In this document: positions 17,301-26,122 of the stretch, one piece after another
How positions within the stretch are numbered: position 1 is the stretch's first letter
Layout: every line of letters starts with the position of its first letter
Source of the DNA: Paraperlucidibaca sp.
GTDB taxonomy: Bacteria > Pseudomonadota > Gammaproteobacteria > Pseudomonadales > Moraxellaceae
Length of the DNA: 38,040 bases
Direction of reading: 5' to 3'
NCBI GenBank assembly: GCA_018066805.1
Contig: JAGPVX010000035.1
Coordinates: 1 to 38,040 of the forward strand
Notes under the pieces: generated by a model
The model's input: only the letters and a program-made list of their open reading frames with translations
Database searches by the model: none
Told to the model about the DNA's origin: nothing
Translations under genes and position numbers: made by a program

Positions 17301-18425
17301 ATGTGCGCCATGACGCGAATCCCTTTACATGAAAACGCGAGTTTATCGCGCAATGAGCTGCTGGCCTTAAAAGCCGATATTGCGCTCTGGGCGCGCGAGC
17401 TTGGCTTTCAGCAAATGGGCGTCAGCGACATTGATTTAGGTGAGCATCCGCAGCATTTGGCGGATTGGCTAGAGCAAGGCTACGAGGCCGGGATGGCATG
17501 GATGCACGAGCCAAAACGTGTGGCGCCAGCAGATTTGGTGCCGAACACGCAGCGCATCATCAGCCTGCGCATGGACTACCTGCCTGCCGAACCACGCATT
17601 CACGAAATTTTGGGCGATGCCGACCGTGCCTATATTGCACGCTATGCGCTGGGCCGCGACTATCACAAGCTCATCCGCAAACGCGTGCAAAAGCTAGCCG
17701 ACCGCATGGCTGAGGCGATTGGGCCATTTGGCTATCGCGCCTTTGTCGACTCCGCACCCGTGCTAGAAAAAGCCATTGCCGCGCAAGCTGGCCTCGGCTG
17801 GGCCGGGAAACACACGGTGATCATCAATCGCCAAGCGGGCTCGTACTTTTTCTTGGCCGAACTCTTTACCGACTTACCGCTGCCCGTTGACGAACCAGTA
17901 AGCAGCCATTGCGGCACCTGCTCGGCCTGCATTGATATTTGCCCGACGCAGGCGATTATTGCGCCTTATGTGCTCGATGCCGGCAAATGCATTAGCTATT
18001 TGACCATTGAGTATCGCGGCGTGATTGCTGAGCCACTGCGCCGAGCCATCGGCAATCGTATTTTCGGCTGTGATGACTGCCAGCTCGTGTGCCCATGGAA
18101 TCGCTACGCGCAGGCCAGCCAAGAGCCAGCTTTTACGCCGCGCCATGACTTCGATGGCCCGCCGCTGCTGGACCTATGGGCTTGGGATGAAATTACTTGG
18201 CTGAGCAAAACTGAAGGAATGCCATTACGCCGCATGAGCTACGCGAGCTGGCTGCGCAATCTATCGATGGCATTAGGCAATGCGCCCGCCAGCGCCGACA
18301 TCGTGCAGGCACTGGCGATGCGCCGCGATGAGCTGAGCGCCAGCGGCATGCTCAATGATGTGCTCACTGAACATATCGACTGGGCCATTAACGAGCAGAC
18401 GCTAAAGCTTCACGCAGCGCAGTAG
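17301..18425 (+). CDS. queG: Epoxyqueuosine reductase QueG
   Basis: QueG reduces epoxyqueuosine to queuosine in tRNA using cobalamin and two [4Fe-4S] clusters. The 374-aa protein has the conserved N-terminal DUF1730 region (IALWARELGFQQMGVSDIDL, EQGYEAGMAWM, YALGRDYHKLIRKRV), then a ferredoxin domain with two cysteine clusters: CGTCSACIDICPTQAI (about 204-219) and CDDCQLVCPWNRYAQ (about 256-270). AAGGA (17289-17293) seven bases upstream supports the ATG at 17301 over the one at 17310. Its pairing with divergent tsaE is usual in gammaproteobacteria. Confidence 0.96.
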   Translation: MCAMTRIPLHENASLSRNELLALKADIALWARELGFQQMGVSDIDLGEHPQHLADWLEQGYEAGMAWMHEPKRVAPADLVPNTQRIISLRMDYLPAEPRIHEILGDADRAYIARYALGRDYHKLIRKRVQKLADRMAEAIGPFGYRAFVDSAPVLEKAIAAQAGLGWAGKHTVIINRQAGSYFFLAELFTDLPLPVDEPVSSHCGTCSACIDICPTQAIIAPYVLDAGKCISYLTIEYRGVIAEPLRRAIGNRIFGCDDCQLVCPWNRYAQASQEPAFTPRHDFDGPPLLDLWAWDEITWLSKTEGMPLRRMSYASWLRNLSMALGNAPASADIVQALAMRRDELSASGMLNDVLTEHIDWAINEQTLKLHAAQ

Positions 18426-18429
18426 CAAC

Positions 18430-18996
18430 TTAGTTATCGCTAAAGCCTGGCAACTTAAAGAAGTACTGGCGGTAATAGCGCAACTCTTCGATTGAGTCCT
18501 TCACGTCATCCAAGGCCAAATGCGAACTTTGCTTAGTGAAGCGCTGCAATAAATCGGGATACCAACGACGTGCTAGCTCCTTTACCGTGCTCACATCGAG
18601 GTTGCGGTAATGAAAAAAGGCTTCGAGTTTGGGCATAGTGCGGTATAAGAAGCGGCGATCTTGGCAAATTGAGTTGCCGCAAATTGGCGATTTTTTCGGA
18701 TCAACGAAGCGACTCAAAAACTCCAGCGTTTGCGCTTCGGCATCGGCCTCGGTCAATGTGCTGCGGCGCACGCGCTCGATTAAACCAGATTGGCCATGCT
18801 GACGTGTATTCCACTCATCCATGGCGTTAAGCACGATGTCTTTTTGATGGATGGCTAGCACAGGGCCTTCCGCCAACACGTTCAAATGTGCATCGGTCAC
18901 GATCGTGGCCATTTCGATAATGCGATCGGTATCGGGGTTTAGGCCCGTCATTTCGAGATCGATCCAAACTAAATTTCCGACCTTATTATGATTCAT
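18430..18996 (-). CDS. orn: Oligoribonuclease
   Basis: Orn is the DEDDh 3'-5' exoribonuclease that degrades 2- to 5-mers of RNA, including pGpG from cyclic di-GMP turnover. The start ATG (18996) has AGGAG five bases upstream; a GTG six bases earlier (19002) is less likely. Motifs are [20 protein letters not shown] (DEDD motif I), [12 protein letters not shown] (motif II region) and [18 protein letters not shown] (motif III). The 188-aa length fits the family. It converges on queG, four bases away, and is divergent from rsgA. Confidence 0.97.
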   Translation of the reverse strand: MNHNKVGNLVWIDLEMTGLNPDTDRIIEMATIVTDAHLNVLAEGPVLAIHQKDIVLNAMDEWNTRQHGQSGLIERVRRSTLTEADAEAQTLEFLSRFVDPKKSPICGNSICQDRRFLYRTMPKLEAFFHYRNLDVSTVKELARRWYPDLLQRFTKQSSHLALDDVKDSIEELRYYRQYFFKLPGFSDN

Positions 18997-19083
18997 GAAC
19001 ACTCCTAGTTGCCGTCAGTGGCACAATGCCCGCAGCATAGCAGAGCGCAACACCATTGCAGTCACCCAACAACGAGATAGGCC

Positions 19084-20106
19084 ATGAGCCAACGCCGCAT
19101 TAGTCGCCAACAAAGTTTTCGTATCGATCGCATTCAGGCTGAACGCATTGCGCGCGCCGCCAAACGTGAAGCCAAAGCCGAAGCATTGCTCGATGGTGGC
19201 GCCCTCGGCGTCGAGCAACGCGGCCGCATCATCGCGCATTATGGTGTGCAGCTTGCCGTTGAGGCGCTCGATGGCGAGCTCATTGGACAGCGCTTTCGCT
19301 GCCATCGGCGCGCCAACCTAGAAGCCTTAGTTACCGGCGATGAAGTCATTTGGCAGCCTGCTACCGAGGTCGCTACTGGCGTTATTACGGCGATACTGCC
19401 ACGCCGATCTGTGCTGGTACGCCCTGACCCATACAATAAGCTCAAGCCTGTTGCGGCAAATATCGATTTGATTTTACTGATCATTGCGCCCGAGCCAACG
19501 CCATCAGCTGAACTCATCGACCGCTATTTAATCGCCTGCGAAGCCACTGACATTCGGCCAATACTCGTGCTCAATAAGGCCGACTTACTGACTGAAAAAA
19601 ACCATGATGAGTTAACTGAGTTGCTCGCCAGCTTTGCCGCACTCGGCTATGAAACCCGCACGCTTTCAGCACATGGCGACACCGGCGACCTAGAAGCGTT
19701 GGTGGCGCAACACACTGTGGTGTTTGTCGGCCAATCCGGCGTCGGCAAGTCATCGCTCATCAATACCTTACTGCCGAATGTCGCGCAAAAGGTGAAAGAG
19801 GTGTCCACCGGCTCCAAGCTCGGCCAGCACACCACCACCACCGCCTGTTGGTTCGATATTCCCACAGGTGGCGCGCTTATCGACTCGCCGGGCATTCGTG
19901 AGTTTGGCGTGTGGCATATGAACAAAGAAGAGCTGCTCGCCGGCTTTATCGAGTTCCAGCCTTTTGCTGGCCAATGCCGATTCCGTAATTGCGCTCACGC
20001 CAGCGAGCCTGGTTGCTCGTTCCATCAAGCGGTTCTCGATGGCCATATCCAGCCGCGCCGCTTCGCTAGCTTTCAGAAGCTGGTCAACGACATCGGCACA
20101 CGATAA
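19084..20106 (+). CDS. rsgA: Ribosome small-subunit biogenesis GTPase RsgA
   Basis: RsgA is a circularly permuted GTPase that checks late 30S assembly. The order of G motifs is the permuted one: G4 NKAD (about residue 159), then G1 GQSGVGKSSLINTL (about 217-230), then G3 IDSPGIREF (about 261-269). An OB-fold lies in residues 65-110 (RANLEALVTGDEVIWQPA). The C-terminal Zn motif is CRFRNCAHASEPGC (about 299-312). The basic N-terminus is typical. Its divergent pairing with orn is also seen in Pseudomonas. Confidence 0.97.
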   Translation: MSQRRISRQQSFRIDRIQAERIARAAKREAKAEALLDGGALGVEQRGRIIAHYGVQLAVEALDGELIGQRFRCHRRANLEALVTGDEVIWQPATEVATGVITAILPRRSVLVRPDPYNKLKPVAANIDLILLIIAPEPTPSAELIDRYLIACEATDIRPILVLNKADLLTEKNHDELTELLASFAALGYETRTLSAHGDTGDLEALVAQHTVVFVGQSGVGKSSLINTLLPNVAQKVKEVSTGSKLGQHTTTTACWFDIPTGGALIDSPGIREFGVWHMNKEELLAGFIEFQPFAGQCRFRNCAHASEPGCSFHQAVLDGHIQPRRFASFQKLVNDIGTR

Positions 20107-20210
20107 CGACGTGCTAAGCGCGATATAGCCGCGAGATAATCAGCTTGCGCTAGAGCCTAAGCGGTCGCATGCGTATACTGCCTGACTTTCTCGCCACACT
20201 GAGTCACATC

Positions 20211-20621
20211 ATGGATCGCGCTATTGAGTTTGTAACCAACCACCACATGCTGGTGGCTACGTTTATCGCCCTGCTAGCGGCGTTTGTTTTCACGGAAATC
20301 CAGCGCGGTGGCCGCCGCATTTCGCCCGCCGACCTAACTCGCTTGGTCAACACTCAGGAAGCGCGAGTCATTGATTTGCGTAATACACCAGAGTTTCGCG
20401 AGGGCCATATTACCGGCAGCGAAAACATGCCGTATAGCCAAGTGGCTGAAAAAGCAGCCGCACTGGCAGCCGCTGGCAAACCGATTATTTTCGTTTGCGC
20501 CATGGGCCAAACCGCTGGCAACGCCGCTCGCAGCGTGAAGCAAGCCGGCATGAAAGAAGTGCATATTTTGAGCGGCGGCATTTCCACTTGGCGTCAACAA
20601 GGCCTACCGCTGGTACGCTGA
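20211..20621 (+). CDS. Membrane-anchored rhodanese-like protein (YibN-like)
   Basis: I chose the ATG at 20211 because the family begins with a short amphipathic N-terminus just before the membrane anchor; an in-frame ATG at 20169 would add 14 residues. One transmembrane helix (HMLVATFIALLAAFVFTEI) is followed by a single rhodanese domain: ARVIDLRNTPEFREGHITG, then active-site loop FVCAMGQTAGNAAR with a catalytic-type Cys, then ILSGGISTWRQQGLPLV. It lies 36 bases before grxC in the grxC-secB cluster, as in Pseudomonas and enteric bacteria. The natural sulfur acceptor is unknown. Confidence 0.88.
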   Translation: MDRAIEFVTNHHMLVATFIALLAAFVFTEIQRGGRRISPADLTRLVNTQEARVIDLRNTPEFREGHITGSENMPYSQVAEKAAALAAAGKPIIFVCAMGQTAGNAARSVKQAGMKEVHILSGGISTWRQQGLPLVR

Positions 20622-20657
20622 GTCGCCACTTATTTCCACGAATAGCAGGAGAGCCTC

Positions 20658-20912
20658 ATGGCCAAAGTAATCCTTTACACCACCCGCACCTGCCCTTTCT
20701 GCGTGCGCGCCAAACAGCTGCTGGGCAATAAATCCGTAGCTTTTGAAGATATCGATGTCGGCAATGCACCTGAACAGCGCGCAGAGCTGACAGCTCGCAC
20801 CGGCAGCCGCACCGTGCCACAAATATTCATCAACGACGCCTTTATTGGCGGCTGCGATGAGCTGTTTGCACTAGAACGTAGCGGCGAGCTTGATCGCCTT
20901 TTACAGGCTTAA
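20658..20912 (+). CDS. grxC: Glutaredoxin 3
   Basis: GrxC is a small dithiol glutaredoxin that reduces disulfides and mixed glutathione disulfides using glutathione. The 84-aa length is standard. Active site TCPFCVRAKQLL (a CPFC variant of CPYC, residues 11-14), TVPQIFI (cis-Pro loop) and IGGCDELFALE (glutathione-binding) are all present. GGAGAG lies about seven bases before the ATG. It sits between the rhodanese gene and secB, a conserved order. Confidence 0.96.
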   Translation: MAKVILYTTRTCPFCVRAKQLLGNKSVAFEDIDVGNAPEQRAELTARTGSRTVPQIFINDAFIGGCDELFALERSGELDRLLQA

Positions 20913-20956
20913 CCCATTCCGCTTTAATCAGCCCACACCATAATAAGAGAGTCAAA

Positions 20957-21427
20957 ATGGCCGACACCCAACCGCAATTTGCCCTGCAACGCATCTACCT
21001 GAAAGATACTTCGTTTGAAGTTCCCGGCGCACCAAAAGTTTTCCTGCAAACCTGGAACCCTGAAGTCAATATCGACTTGGCCACGGCGCATCAGCCTCTC
21101 GAAGACGGCAAGCACTACGAAGTGCAATTGGCCATCACCGTGACGGCAAAAAACGAAGGCAGCACGGCATTTTTAGTGGAAGTGAAGCAGGCTGGCATCT
21201 TCCAAATCGAAGGTGTGGATGAAGCGGAACTAGGCCCATTGCTTGGCGCTTACTGCCCGAACCTATTGTTCCCATTTGCTCGTGAAGCCATTTCTGACCT
21301 AGTCGGCAAAGGCAGCTTCCCACAACTACTCCTGCAGCCAGTTAACTTCGACGCTCTCTACGCCGATAGCCTGCGCCGCAAAAACGAAGCCGGCGCTGAA
21401 GCCGCAGACACTACTCGCCCGCAGTAA
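20957..21427 (+). CDS. secB: Protein-export chaperone SecB
   Basis: SecB is the tetrameric cytoplasmic chaperone that keeps precursors unfolded and hands them to SecA. The 156-aa protein begins [19 protein letters not shown] and carries [56 protein letters not shown] and [15 protein letters not shown], all family hallmarks. The acidic or polar tail is short. Its 3' end overlaps that of the convergent trmL by 17 bases. Confidence 0.97.
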   Translation: MADTQPQFALQRIYLKDTSFEVPGAPKVFLQTWNPEVNIDLATAHQPLEDGKHYEVQLAITVTAKNEGSTAFLVEVKQAGIFQIEGVDEAELGPLLGAYCPNLLFPFAREAISDLVGKGSFPQLLLQPVNFDALYADSLRRKNEAGAEAADTTRPQ

Positions 21428-21875
21428 ATCCTTGCTGGCGCCAGGCCTCATAGACCATTACCGCCACGCTATTGGATAGATTCAAACTGCGACTGTCTGC
21501 CAACATGGGCAGCCGCAGTTTGTTTTCCGGCGCAAAAGTAGCCAACAGCTCAGCGGGCAAGCCGCGAGTTTCTGGGCCGAACACTAAAACATCACCCTCA
21601 CTGAGCACGGCAGAAAAGGCTGACTGCGAACCCTTTGTGGTTACCGCGCGCCAGCGTTTATCAGCCAAATAATCTCGGGCCGCCTGCCAGTTCGCGTGCA
21701 CTTTAAGCTTCGCCCATTCGTGATAATCCAAACCAGCTCGCTTCAGCTTACTGTCATTGAGCTCAAAGCCTAAAGGCTCAATAAGGTGCAGTCGGGCGCC
21801 AGTATTGGCACACAAACGAATGATATTGCCGGTGTTGCCGGGGATTTCAGGCTCATAGAGCACGATGTCGATCAT
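21411..21875 (-). CDS. trmL: tRNA (cytidine/uridine-2'-O)-methyltransferase TrmL
   Basis: TrmL methylates the 2'-O of the wobble base 34 in tRNA-Leu isoacceptors. The chosen ATG (21875) gives [20 protein letters not shown], the conserved SPOUT start, with GGA eight bases upstream; a longer frame to 21911 has no homology. Motif 2 is [10 protein letters not shown] and motif 3 is [20 protein letters not shown], which form the trefoil knot that binds S-adenosylmethionine. The resulting 154 aa is the normal family length. It converges on secB. Confidence 0.94.
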   Translation of the reverse strand: MIDIVLYEPEIPGNTGNIIRLCANTGARLHLIEPLGFELNDSKLKRAGLDYHEWAKLKVHANWQAARDYLADKRWRAVTTKGSQSAFSAVLSEGDVLVFGPETRGLPAELLATFAPENKLRLPMLADSRSLNLSNSVAVMVYEAWRQQGFTAGE

Positions 21876-21994
21876 GAACATATCCAAAAAGTCTATTGCT
21901 AGATTGAGCACTAAGTCGTCAACCGCAACGAGCTAACGGCGTTTCTGTATCTCAGATGGCGAAAATGCCACCACGCAGGAGTGAAGAGCCGATT

Positions 21995-22627
21995 ATGCAT
22001 CTTGTCGCCGACGCCGGTCTCGCCTATCGTGTGCCCAAAGCGCCACCGGTAAAATTAGTCATGCCAGCACGTCCAGTCCCACAATCGATCGATGCGTTTT
22101 TGCATAGCATCAGCCGACGGGCAAGATTAACCGCCGAGCTCGCCACCCGCGATCCCGACGCTGCACAAGATATTGTACAAGAAGCCATGCTCACTCTCGT
22201 GGCGAAATACGGCAACCATGACCCCAGTAGCTGGGGACCATTGTTTCACCGCATTTTGCACAGCCGCATGATGGATCACTTTCGCCGCGAAACTCGTAAG
22301 CGCAAATGGTTCACTTGGCTTGAGCCATTAGACGACGCTGGCGAAGAAGACCCGTGGCAGAACATTCCTGACCGCGTCGATAATAATCCGGTCACGCTAT
22401 TGCAGCAGGCCGATAATATGGATGCCGTTTTAGCGGCAGTGGGCGAATTGCCCCTTAGACAGCAGCAAGCCTTCTTGCTGCGAGCCTGGGAAGGCTATGA
22501 CACCGCTCAGACAGCCGAGGCAATGGGCTGTGCTGAGGGTAGCGTGAAAACGCATTACTTCAGGGCTTTAAACAAAATTCGCGCCAAGCTAGACGGTATT
22601 GGCACGACAGCGGAGGACATGACATGA
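21995..22627 (+). CDS. Sigma-70 family (ECF-like) RNA polymerase sigma factor
   Basis: The protein has sigma-2 features (DAAQDIVQEAMLTLV, FHRILHSRMMDHFRRETRKR) and a sigma-4 helix-turn-helix (LPLRQQQAFLLRAWEGYDTA to CAEGSVKTHYFRALNKIRAK), with the acidic linker expected between them. I chose the ATG at 21995, preceded by GAAGAG; an upstream ATG at 21956 has no Shine-Dalgarno. Its stop overlaps the next gene by four bases, and that gene encodes a single-pass membrane protein, the usual layout for a sigma factor and its anti-sigma. Target promoters are unknown. Confidence 0.88.
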   Translation: MHLVADAGLAYRVPKAPPVKLVMPARPVPQSIDAFLHSISRRARLTAELATRDPDAAQDIVQEAMLTLVAKYGNHDPSSWGPLFHRILHSRMMDHFRRETRKRKWFTWLEPLDDAGEEDPWQNIPDRVDNNPVTLLQQADNMDAVLAAVGELPLRQQQAFLLRAWEGYDTAQTAEAMGCAEGSVKTHYFRALNKIRAKLDGIGTTAEDMT

Positions 22628-22977
22628 ACAAGACACCAGAGCTTTCCCTTGAGGATGCCCGCTTCGCCAAACGCTTGGCCGACACACTCGATCGCTCCAT
22701 TAGCGAGCCAGACCCTTTGTGGGATGCACGCGTGGCGCAAATCGTGGCACAGGCGCAACGCCAGCAAAAGCGCACGCATCGCTGGCAGTGGTCAGGCGGT
22801 TTAGCTTTAGCCGCTAGCGTGGCCTTCATGGTCGTGCTGCCTGGCGACTGGCTGCTCAAAACCAGCGGCACCGAAACCACGCAAGCACGCCCAGCAAGCA
22901 GCTCGGTAGATGGTCAAATGCTGGAAGAGATCGACTGGCTGATGTCGATGGAGGACACATCTCGTGGTCAACGCTAA
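22624..22977 (+). CDS. DUF3619-like single-pass membrane protein, probable anti-sigma factor
   Basis: The 117-aa protein has a cytoplasmic N-terminus of about 58 residues (FAKRLADTLDRSISEPDPLW, QIVAQAQRQQKRTH), one transmembrane helix (WSGGLALAASVAFMVVLP, about 59-76) and a periplasmic tail with QMLEEIDWLMSMED. The shape and position directly after the sigma gene fit an anti-sigma role; the family resemblance is to DUF3619. It starts within the sigma stop (ATGA) and overlaps the following DUF3106 gene by 14 bases, so the three should be coexpressed. Confidence 0.75.
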   Translation: MNKTPELSLEDARFAKRLADTLDRSISEPDPLWDARVAQIVAQAQRQQKRTHRWQWSGGLALAASVAFMVVLPGDWLLKTSGTETTQARPASSSVDGQMLEEIDWLMSMEDTSRGQR

Positions 22978-23368
22978 ACTGAGCGCGCCACGGATGCGTC
23001 GAGCGGCCACTCGGCTAATGCTGATTGGCGTGCTCTCGGTACCAACATTGGCATGGGCCGAGACTCTGCCTTGGGCATCATTGAGCCAAGAGCAACAAGC
23101 AACGCTAGCCGACTTCCAGCCTCGCTGGGATGAGATTAGCGATGCTCGTCGCAGCCAGTTAGTTGAACGCGCGCAGCGCTGGAGCAACTTGCCAGATGAG
23201 CGTCGCCAAGCCATCTTGACGCGCTGGAATGAGATCAAGTCATTGTCGCCAGAAGCTCGCGATGCACTGCGCCAGCGTTGGAATTCGATGTCGCCGGATG
23301 AGCGCCGTCAGGCTCTTGGTGCACCGCACACAAGCGATGGCACCATGCCGGCCTCTATTTCCAACTAG
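22964..23368 (+). CDS. DUF3106 family periplasmic protein
   Basis: It starts with GTG at 22964, with GGAGG nine bases upstream, inside the 3' end of the preceding gene. Residues 11-32 form a signal peptide (MRRAATRLMLIGVLSVPTLAWA). The mature part has several degenerate helical repeats centred on W and R (LSQEQQATLADFQPRWDEIS, RAQRWSNLPDERRQAILTRW, RWNSMSPDERRQ), the mark of DUF3106. It is the third gene of the sigma operon. Its periplasmic place suggests a sensing or effector role for the same stress response, which is inference. Confidence 0.85.
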   Translation: MVNAKLSAPRMRRAATRLMLIGVLSVPTLAWAETLPWASLSQEQQATLADFQPRWDEISDARRSQLVERAQRWSNLPDERRQAILTRWNEIKSLSPEARDALRQRWNSMSPDERRQALGAPHTSDGTMPASISN

Positions 23369-24798
23369 TCATCATCGTCGCCACCCGTGCTCAAACCCAG
23401 CTCCTTGAGTTTGCGGGTGAGCGTATTGCGCCCCCAGCCTAGCACCACTGCGGCATCACGCCGCCTCCCCCCAGTAAACTGCAAGGCCTCGGTGATCATC
23501 ACCCGTTCAAACGCTGGCACCGCCTGATCTAGCAAAGCTCCAGCTGACTTATTTTGCAGCGCTTGCCGCGCCCATTGCGCTAATGCTTGCTCCCAATTCG
23601 GCAATGCCACATCAGGCTCCATCTCACCTTCTGCCTGCAGCTCAGGCGGCAAATCGCTGACTAATACTTCGCGCCCCGTGGCCATCACAGTGATCCAGCG
23701 ACAGGTATTTTCAAGCTGACGAACATTGCCCGGCCAAGGCAGCTTTTGCAGATATGCCGATGCAGCTAACGTCAACGTTTTAGGCTCAACCTGTAGCTCT
23801 TTAGCTGCACGCCCCATAAAAAACTGCGCCAGGCGCGGAATATCAATACTTCGATCACGCAAGCGCGGAATATGTATGCGAATGACATTGATGCGGTGAA
23901 ATAAATCTTCGCGAAACTTACCTTCAGCGACTAATTTTTCAAGATTCTGATGCGTGGCGGCGATGATGCGCACATCTACCCGCACAGGGGTGTGGCCACC
24001 GACACGATAAAATTCGCCGTCGGCTAGAACACGCAGTAAGCGCGTCTGTGTGTCGATGGGCATATCGCCAATTTCATCGAGAAATAAGGTGCCGCCATCG
24101 GCCTGCTCAAAGCGCCCAGCGCGCTGCGTGCTGGCACCAGTGAATGCACCCTTTTCATGACCAAATAATTCCGACTCCATTAGATCTTTTGGAATTGCAG
24201 CCATATTGAGTGCAATAAATGGCTTGCGGGCTCGTGGCGAATGCTGATGTAAAGCGCCAGCAACCAACTCTTTACCAGTACCAGACTCACCGTTAATCAG
24301 CACAGTGATATTCGAGTTACTGAGCCGGCCAATAGCACGAAATACTTCCTGCATCGCTGGTGATTCGCCAATGATGCTAGTCGAGCGCGCAGTCTCGGCC
24401 ACTGCCTCTATTACCGGCGTGATCTGCTCTAAATGATGCACTATGGCGCGCTGCACCAAAGCCACAGCCTCATCGACATCGAACGGCTTCGGCAAGTACT
24501 CAAATGCCCCGCCCTGATACGACGCCACCGCCGAACTTAAATCGGAATGCGCCGTCATGATGATTACTGGCACATGCGGATGCAGCTCGCGCACTTGAGC
24601 CAAAAAGCTTAAGCCATCGATACCGGGCATACGAATATCGCTCACTAATGTCATTGGCTGTTCATGCTTCAAACGCGTCAATGCGCTAGTCGCATCCTCG
24701 AAGCTGCTTACCAACAAGCCAGCCTGTGTCAGCGCGCGCTCAAGCACCCAGCGAATGGCGCGATCGTCATCGATGACCCATACAGTGTGTTTAGTCAT
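23365..24798 (-). CDS. ntrC: Nitrogen regulation response regulator NtrC
   Basis: NtrC activates sigma-54 promoters for nitrogen assimilation after phosphorylation by NtrB. I chose ATG 24798 ([20 protein letters not shown]); the longer frame lies inside ntrB. Domains: receiver with DDD and phosphoacceptor in [11 protein letters not shown] (about residues 1-120); AAA+ domain with Walker [18 protein letters not shown] loop that contacts sigma-54, and Walker [12 protein letters not shown]; Fis-type C-terminal helix-turn-helix ([20 protein letters not shown]). The 477 aa length is normal. The 3' end overlaps the DUF3106 gene by four bases in convergent orientation. Confidence 0.97.
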   Translation of the reverse strand: MTKHTVWVIDDDRAIRWVLERALTQAGLLVSSFEDATSALTRLKHEQPMTLVSDIRMPGIDGLSFLAQVRELHPHVPVIIMTAHSDLSSAVASYQGGAFEYLPKPFDVDEAVALVQRAIVHHLEQITPVIEAVAETARSTSIIGESPAMQEVFRAIGRLSNSNITVLINGESGTGKELVAGALHQHSPRARKPFIALNMAAIPKDLMESELFGHEKGAFTGASTQRAGRFEQADGGTLFLDEIGDMPIDTQTRLLRVLADGEFYRVGGHTPVRVDVRIIAATHQNLEKLVAEGKFREDLFHRINVIRIHIPRLRDRSIDIPRLAQFFMGRAAKELQVEPKTLTLAASAYLQKLPWPGNVRQLENTCRWITVMATGREVLVSDLPPELQAEGEMEPDVALPNWEQALAQWARQALQNKSAGALLDQAVPAFERVMITEALQFTGGRRRDAAVVLGWGRNTLTRKLKELGLSTGGDDDD

Positions 24799-25891
24799 GG
24801 GGTTTTTCCAAAGGTAGGTAAATACTAAAAAGTGTTCGGCCTGGGTATGAGTCGCACTCAATCAAGCCGTGGTATTGATGAATAATGTCTTGTGCAATCG
24901 ATAGCCCAAGGCCATTCCCTGCAGCACGGCCACTAATCATGGGATAGAAAATAGACTGCTTAATGTCGGTCGGTATGCCCGGCCCGTTATCAGAAATATC
25001 AATGCGTAACACGAGTCGATGTCGCTTAGCACCAATGGTGAACTGACGCATCGGCCGCGTTTTAAAGTGCAAGGTAGGTTCGCGATCACTGGGGTTCTCC
25101 AGTAGTGCTTGCAGACCATTGCCAGCAATATTGAGCAACGCCTGAATCAGCTGATCCGGATCGGCTTCGATGTCTGGCAACGAAGGGTCATAATCACGCT
25201 CGATACGAATACGGCCATCTGCCTCGGCCTCGAGCAGCGTTACCACGCGCTCCACGCACTCGTGCGGATTGACCGTGCGCAAAGTCGGCAAACGCCTCGG
25301 CCCAAGCATGCGGTCGGCCAAAACTCGCAGACGATCAGCCTCCTCAATAATCACGCTGGTGTATTCCCTGAGCTCGGCATCCGGCAGCTCACGCGCCAGC
25401 AATTGCGCCGCACCACGAATGCCGCCCAGTGGATTTTTAATCTCATGCGCAACGCCGCGCACCAATTGCCGCATCGCTTGATGGCTGGCAAGCATGGCCT
25501 CTTCACGGGCAATTTTCAGCAGCCGGTCGCGCGGCTGAATCTCGATTAACAGCTCATTGCGGGCGCTCGGTGCAGTAAGCAGCGATGCCGTGTAATCCAC
25601 AGTAATGTCATGCAGACCGACTCGCAGCTTAGCCTCACGCTTAGTGAACTGATGCCCGCTGCGCAGTGTTTCAGCAAGCGCCGCGCCAGCATTATTTTCA
25701 AACTCAATGAGCACTTGATGTAGTGGCAGGCCGAGCGCGCGGCTATGACTGATCGCCAAAAGGCTTTCAGCGGCAGGATTTACATAGACCAAACGCAGCT
25801 CGGTATCGCATAGCAAAACTGCCGTGCTCAGGCTTTCTAGCAAGCGTTTCGGGGTTCGCTCTTCACTCATGCGCTGCTCTATTGTGGTCAT
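24791..25891 (-). CDS. glnL: Nitrogen regulation sensor histidine kinase NtrB
   Basis: NtrB (GlnL) phosphorylates or dephosphorylates NtrC under PII control. The 366-aa cytoplasmic protein has a PAS domain (about 15-110, STAVLLCDTELRLVYVNPAA), the H-box VRGVAHEIKNPLGGIRGAAQ, an N-box LLNIAGNGLQALLENP, G1 DISDNGPGIPTDI and G2 GRAAGNGLGLSIAQD. There is no membrane segment, as expected. An alternative ATG lies at 25870 and removes seven residues. It overlaps ntrC by eight bases. Its 5' end faces rimO across a 231-base gap that should hold both promoters. Confidence 0.96.
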   Translation of the reverse strand: MTTIEQRMSEERTPKRLLESLSTAVLLCDTELRLVYVNPAAESLLAISHSRALGLPLHQVLIEFENNAGAALAETLRSGHQFTKREAKLRVGLHDITVDYTASLLTAPSARNELLIEIQPRDRLLKIAREEAMLASHQAMRQLVRGVAHEIKNPLGGIRGAAQLLARELPDAELREYTSVIIEEADRLRVLADRMLGPRRLPTLRTVNPHECVERVVTLLEAEADGRIRIERDYDPSLPDIEADPDQLIQALLNIAGNGLQALLENPSDREPTLHFKTRPMRQFTIGAKRHRLVLRIDISDNGPGIPTDIKQSIFYPMISGRAAGNGLGLSIAQDIIHQYHGLIECDSYPGRTLFSIYLPLEKPHD

Positions 25892-26086
25892 ACAGACGAT
25901 AGCTGCAAAAATCGCACCAGTCGGGGAAAACCCTGCAATAGTGCCATTTTGCAGGCTTACGGCTTATTCCTGAATACAAAACGCACCATCACGGTGCTGC
26001 ATCATGCCCATTCACGACATTAGTATGCACCAATTTAGTGCCACACAACTCGCTGTAAATACGCGCGCCAATTAAGGGAATTACGC

Positions 26087-26092
26087 TACAAT
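26087..26092 (+). promoter_or_regulatory. Possible -10 element (TACAAT) for rimO
   Basis: TACAAT lies 30 bases before the rimO ATG in the 25892-26122 gap between ntrB and rimO. No good -35 is seen at the right distance. Nothing else distinct stands out in this gap. Confidence 0.35.
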
Positions 26093-26122
26093 TCGCGTCT
26101 TCTGATCAATCGGCCACCCCAC

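Noticed and set aside
24799-24861. Upstream extension of ntrC
   Set aside because: It lies within the ntrB 3' end in another frame; the receiver domain starts at 24798.
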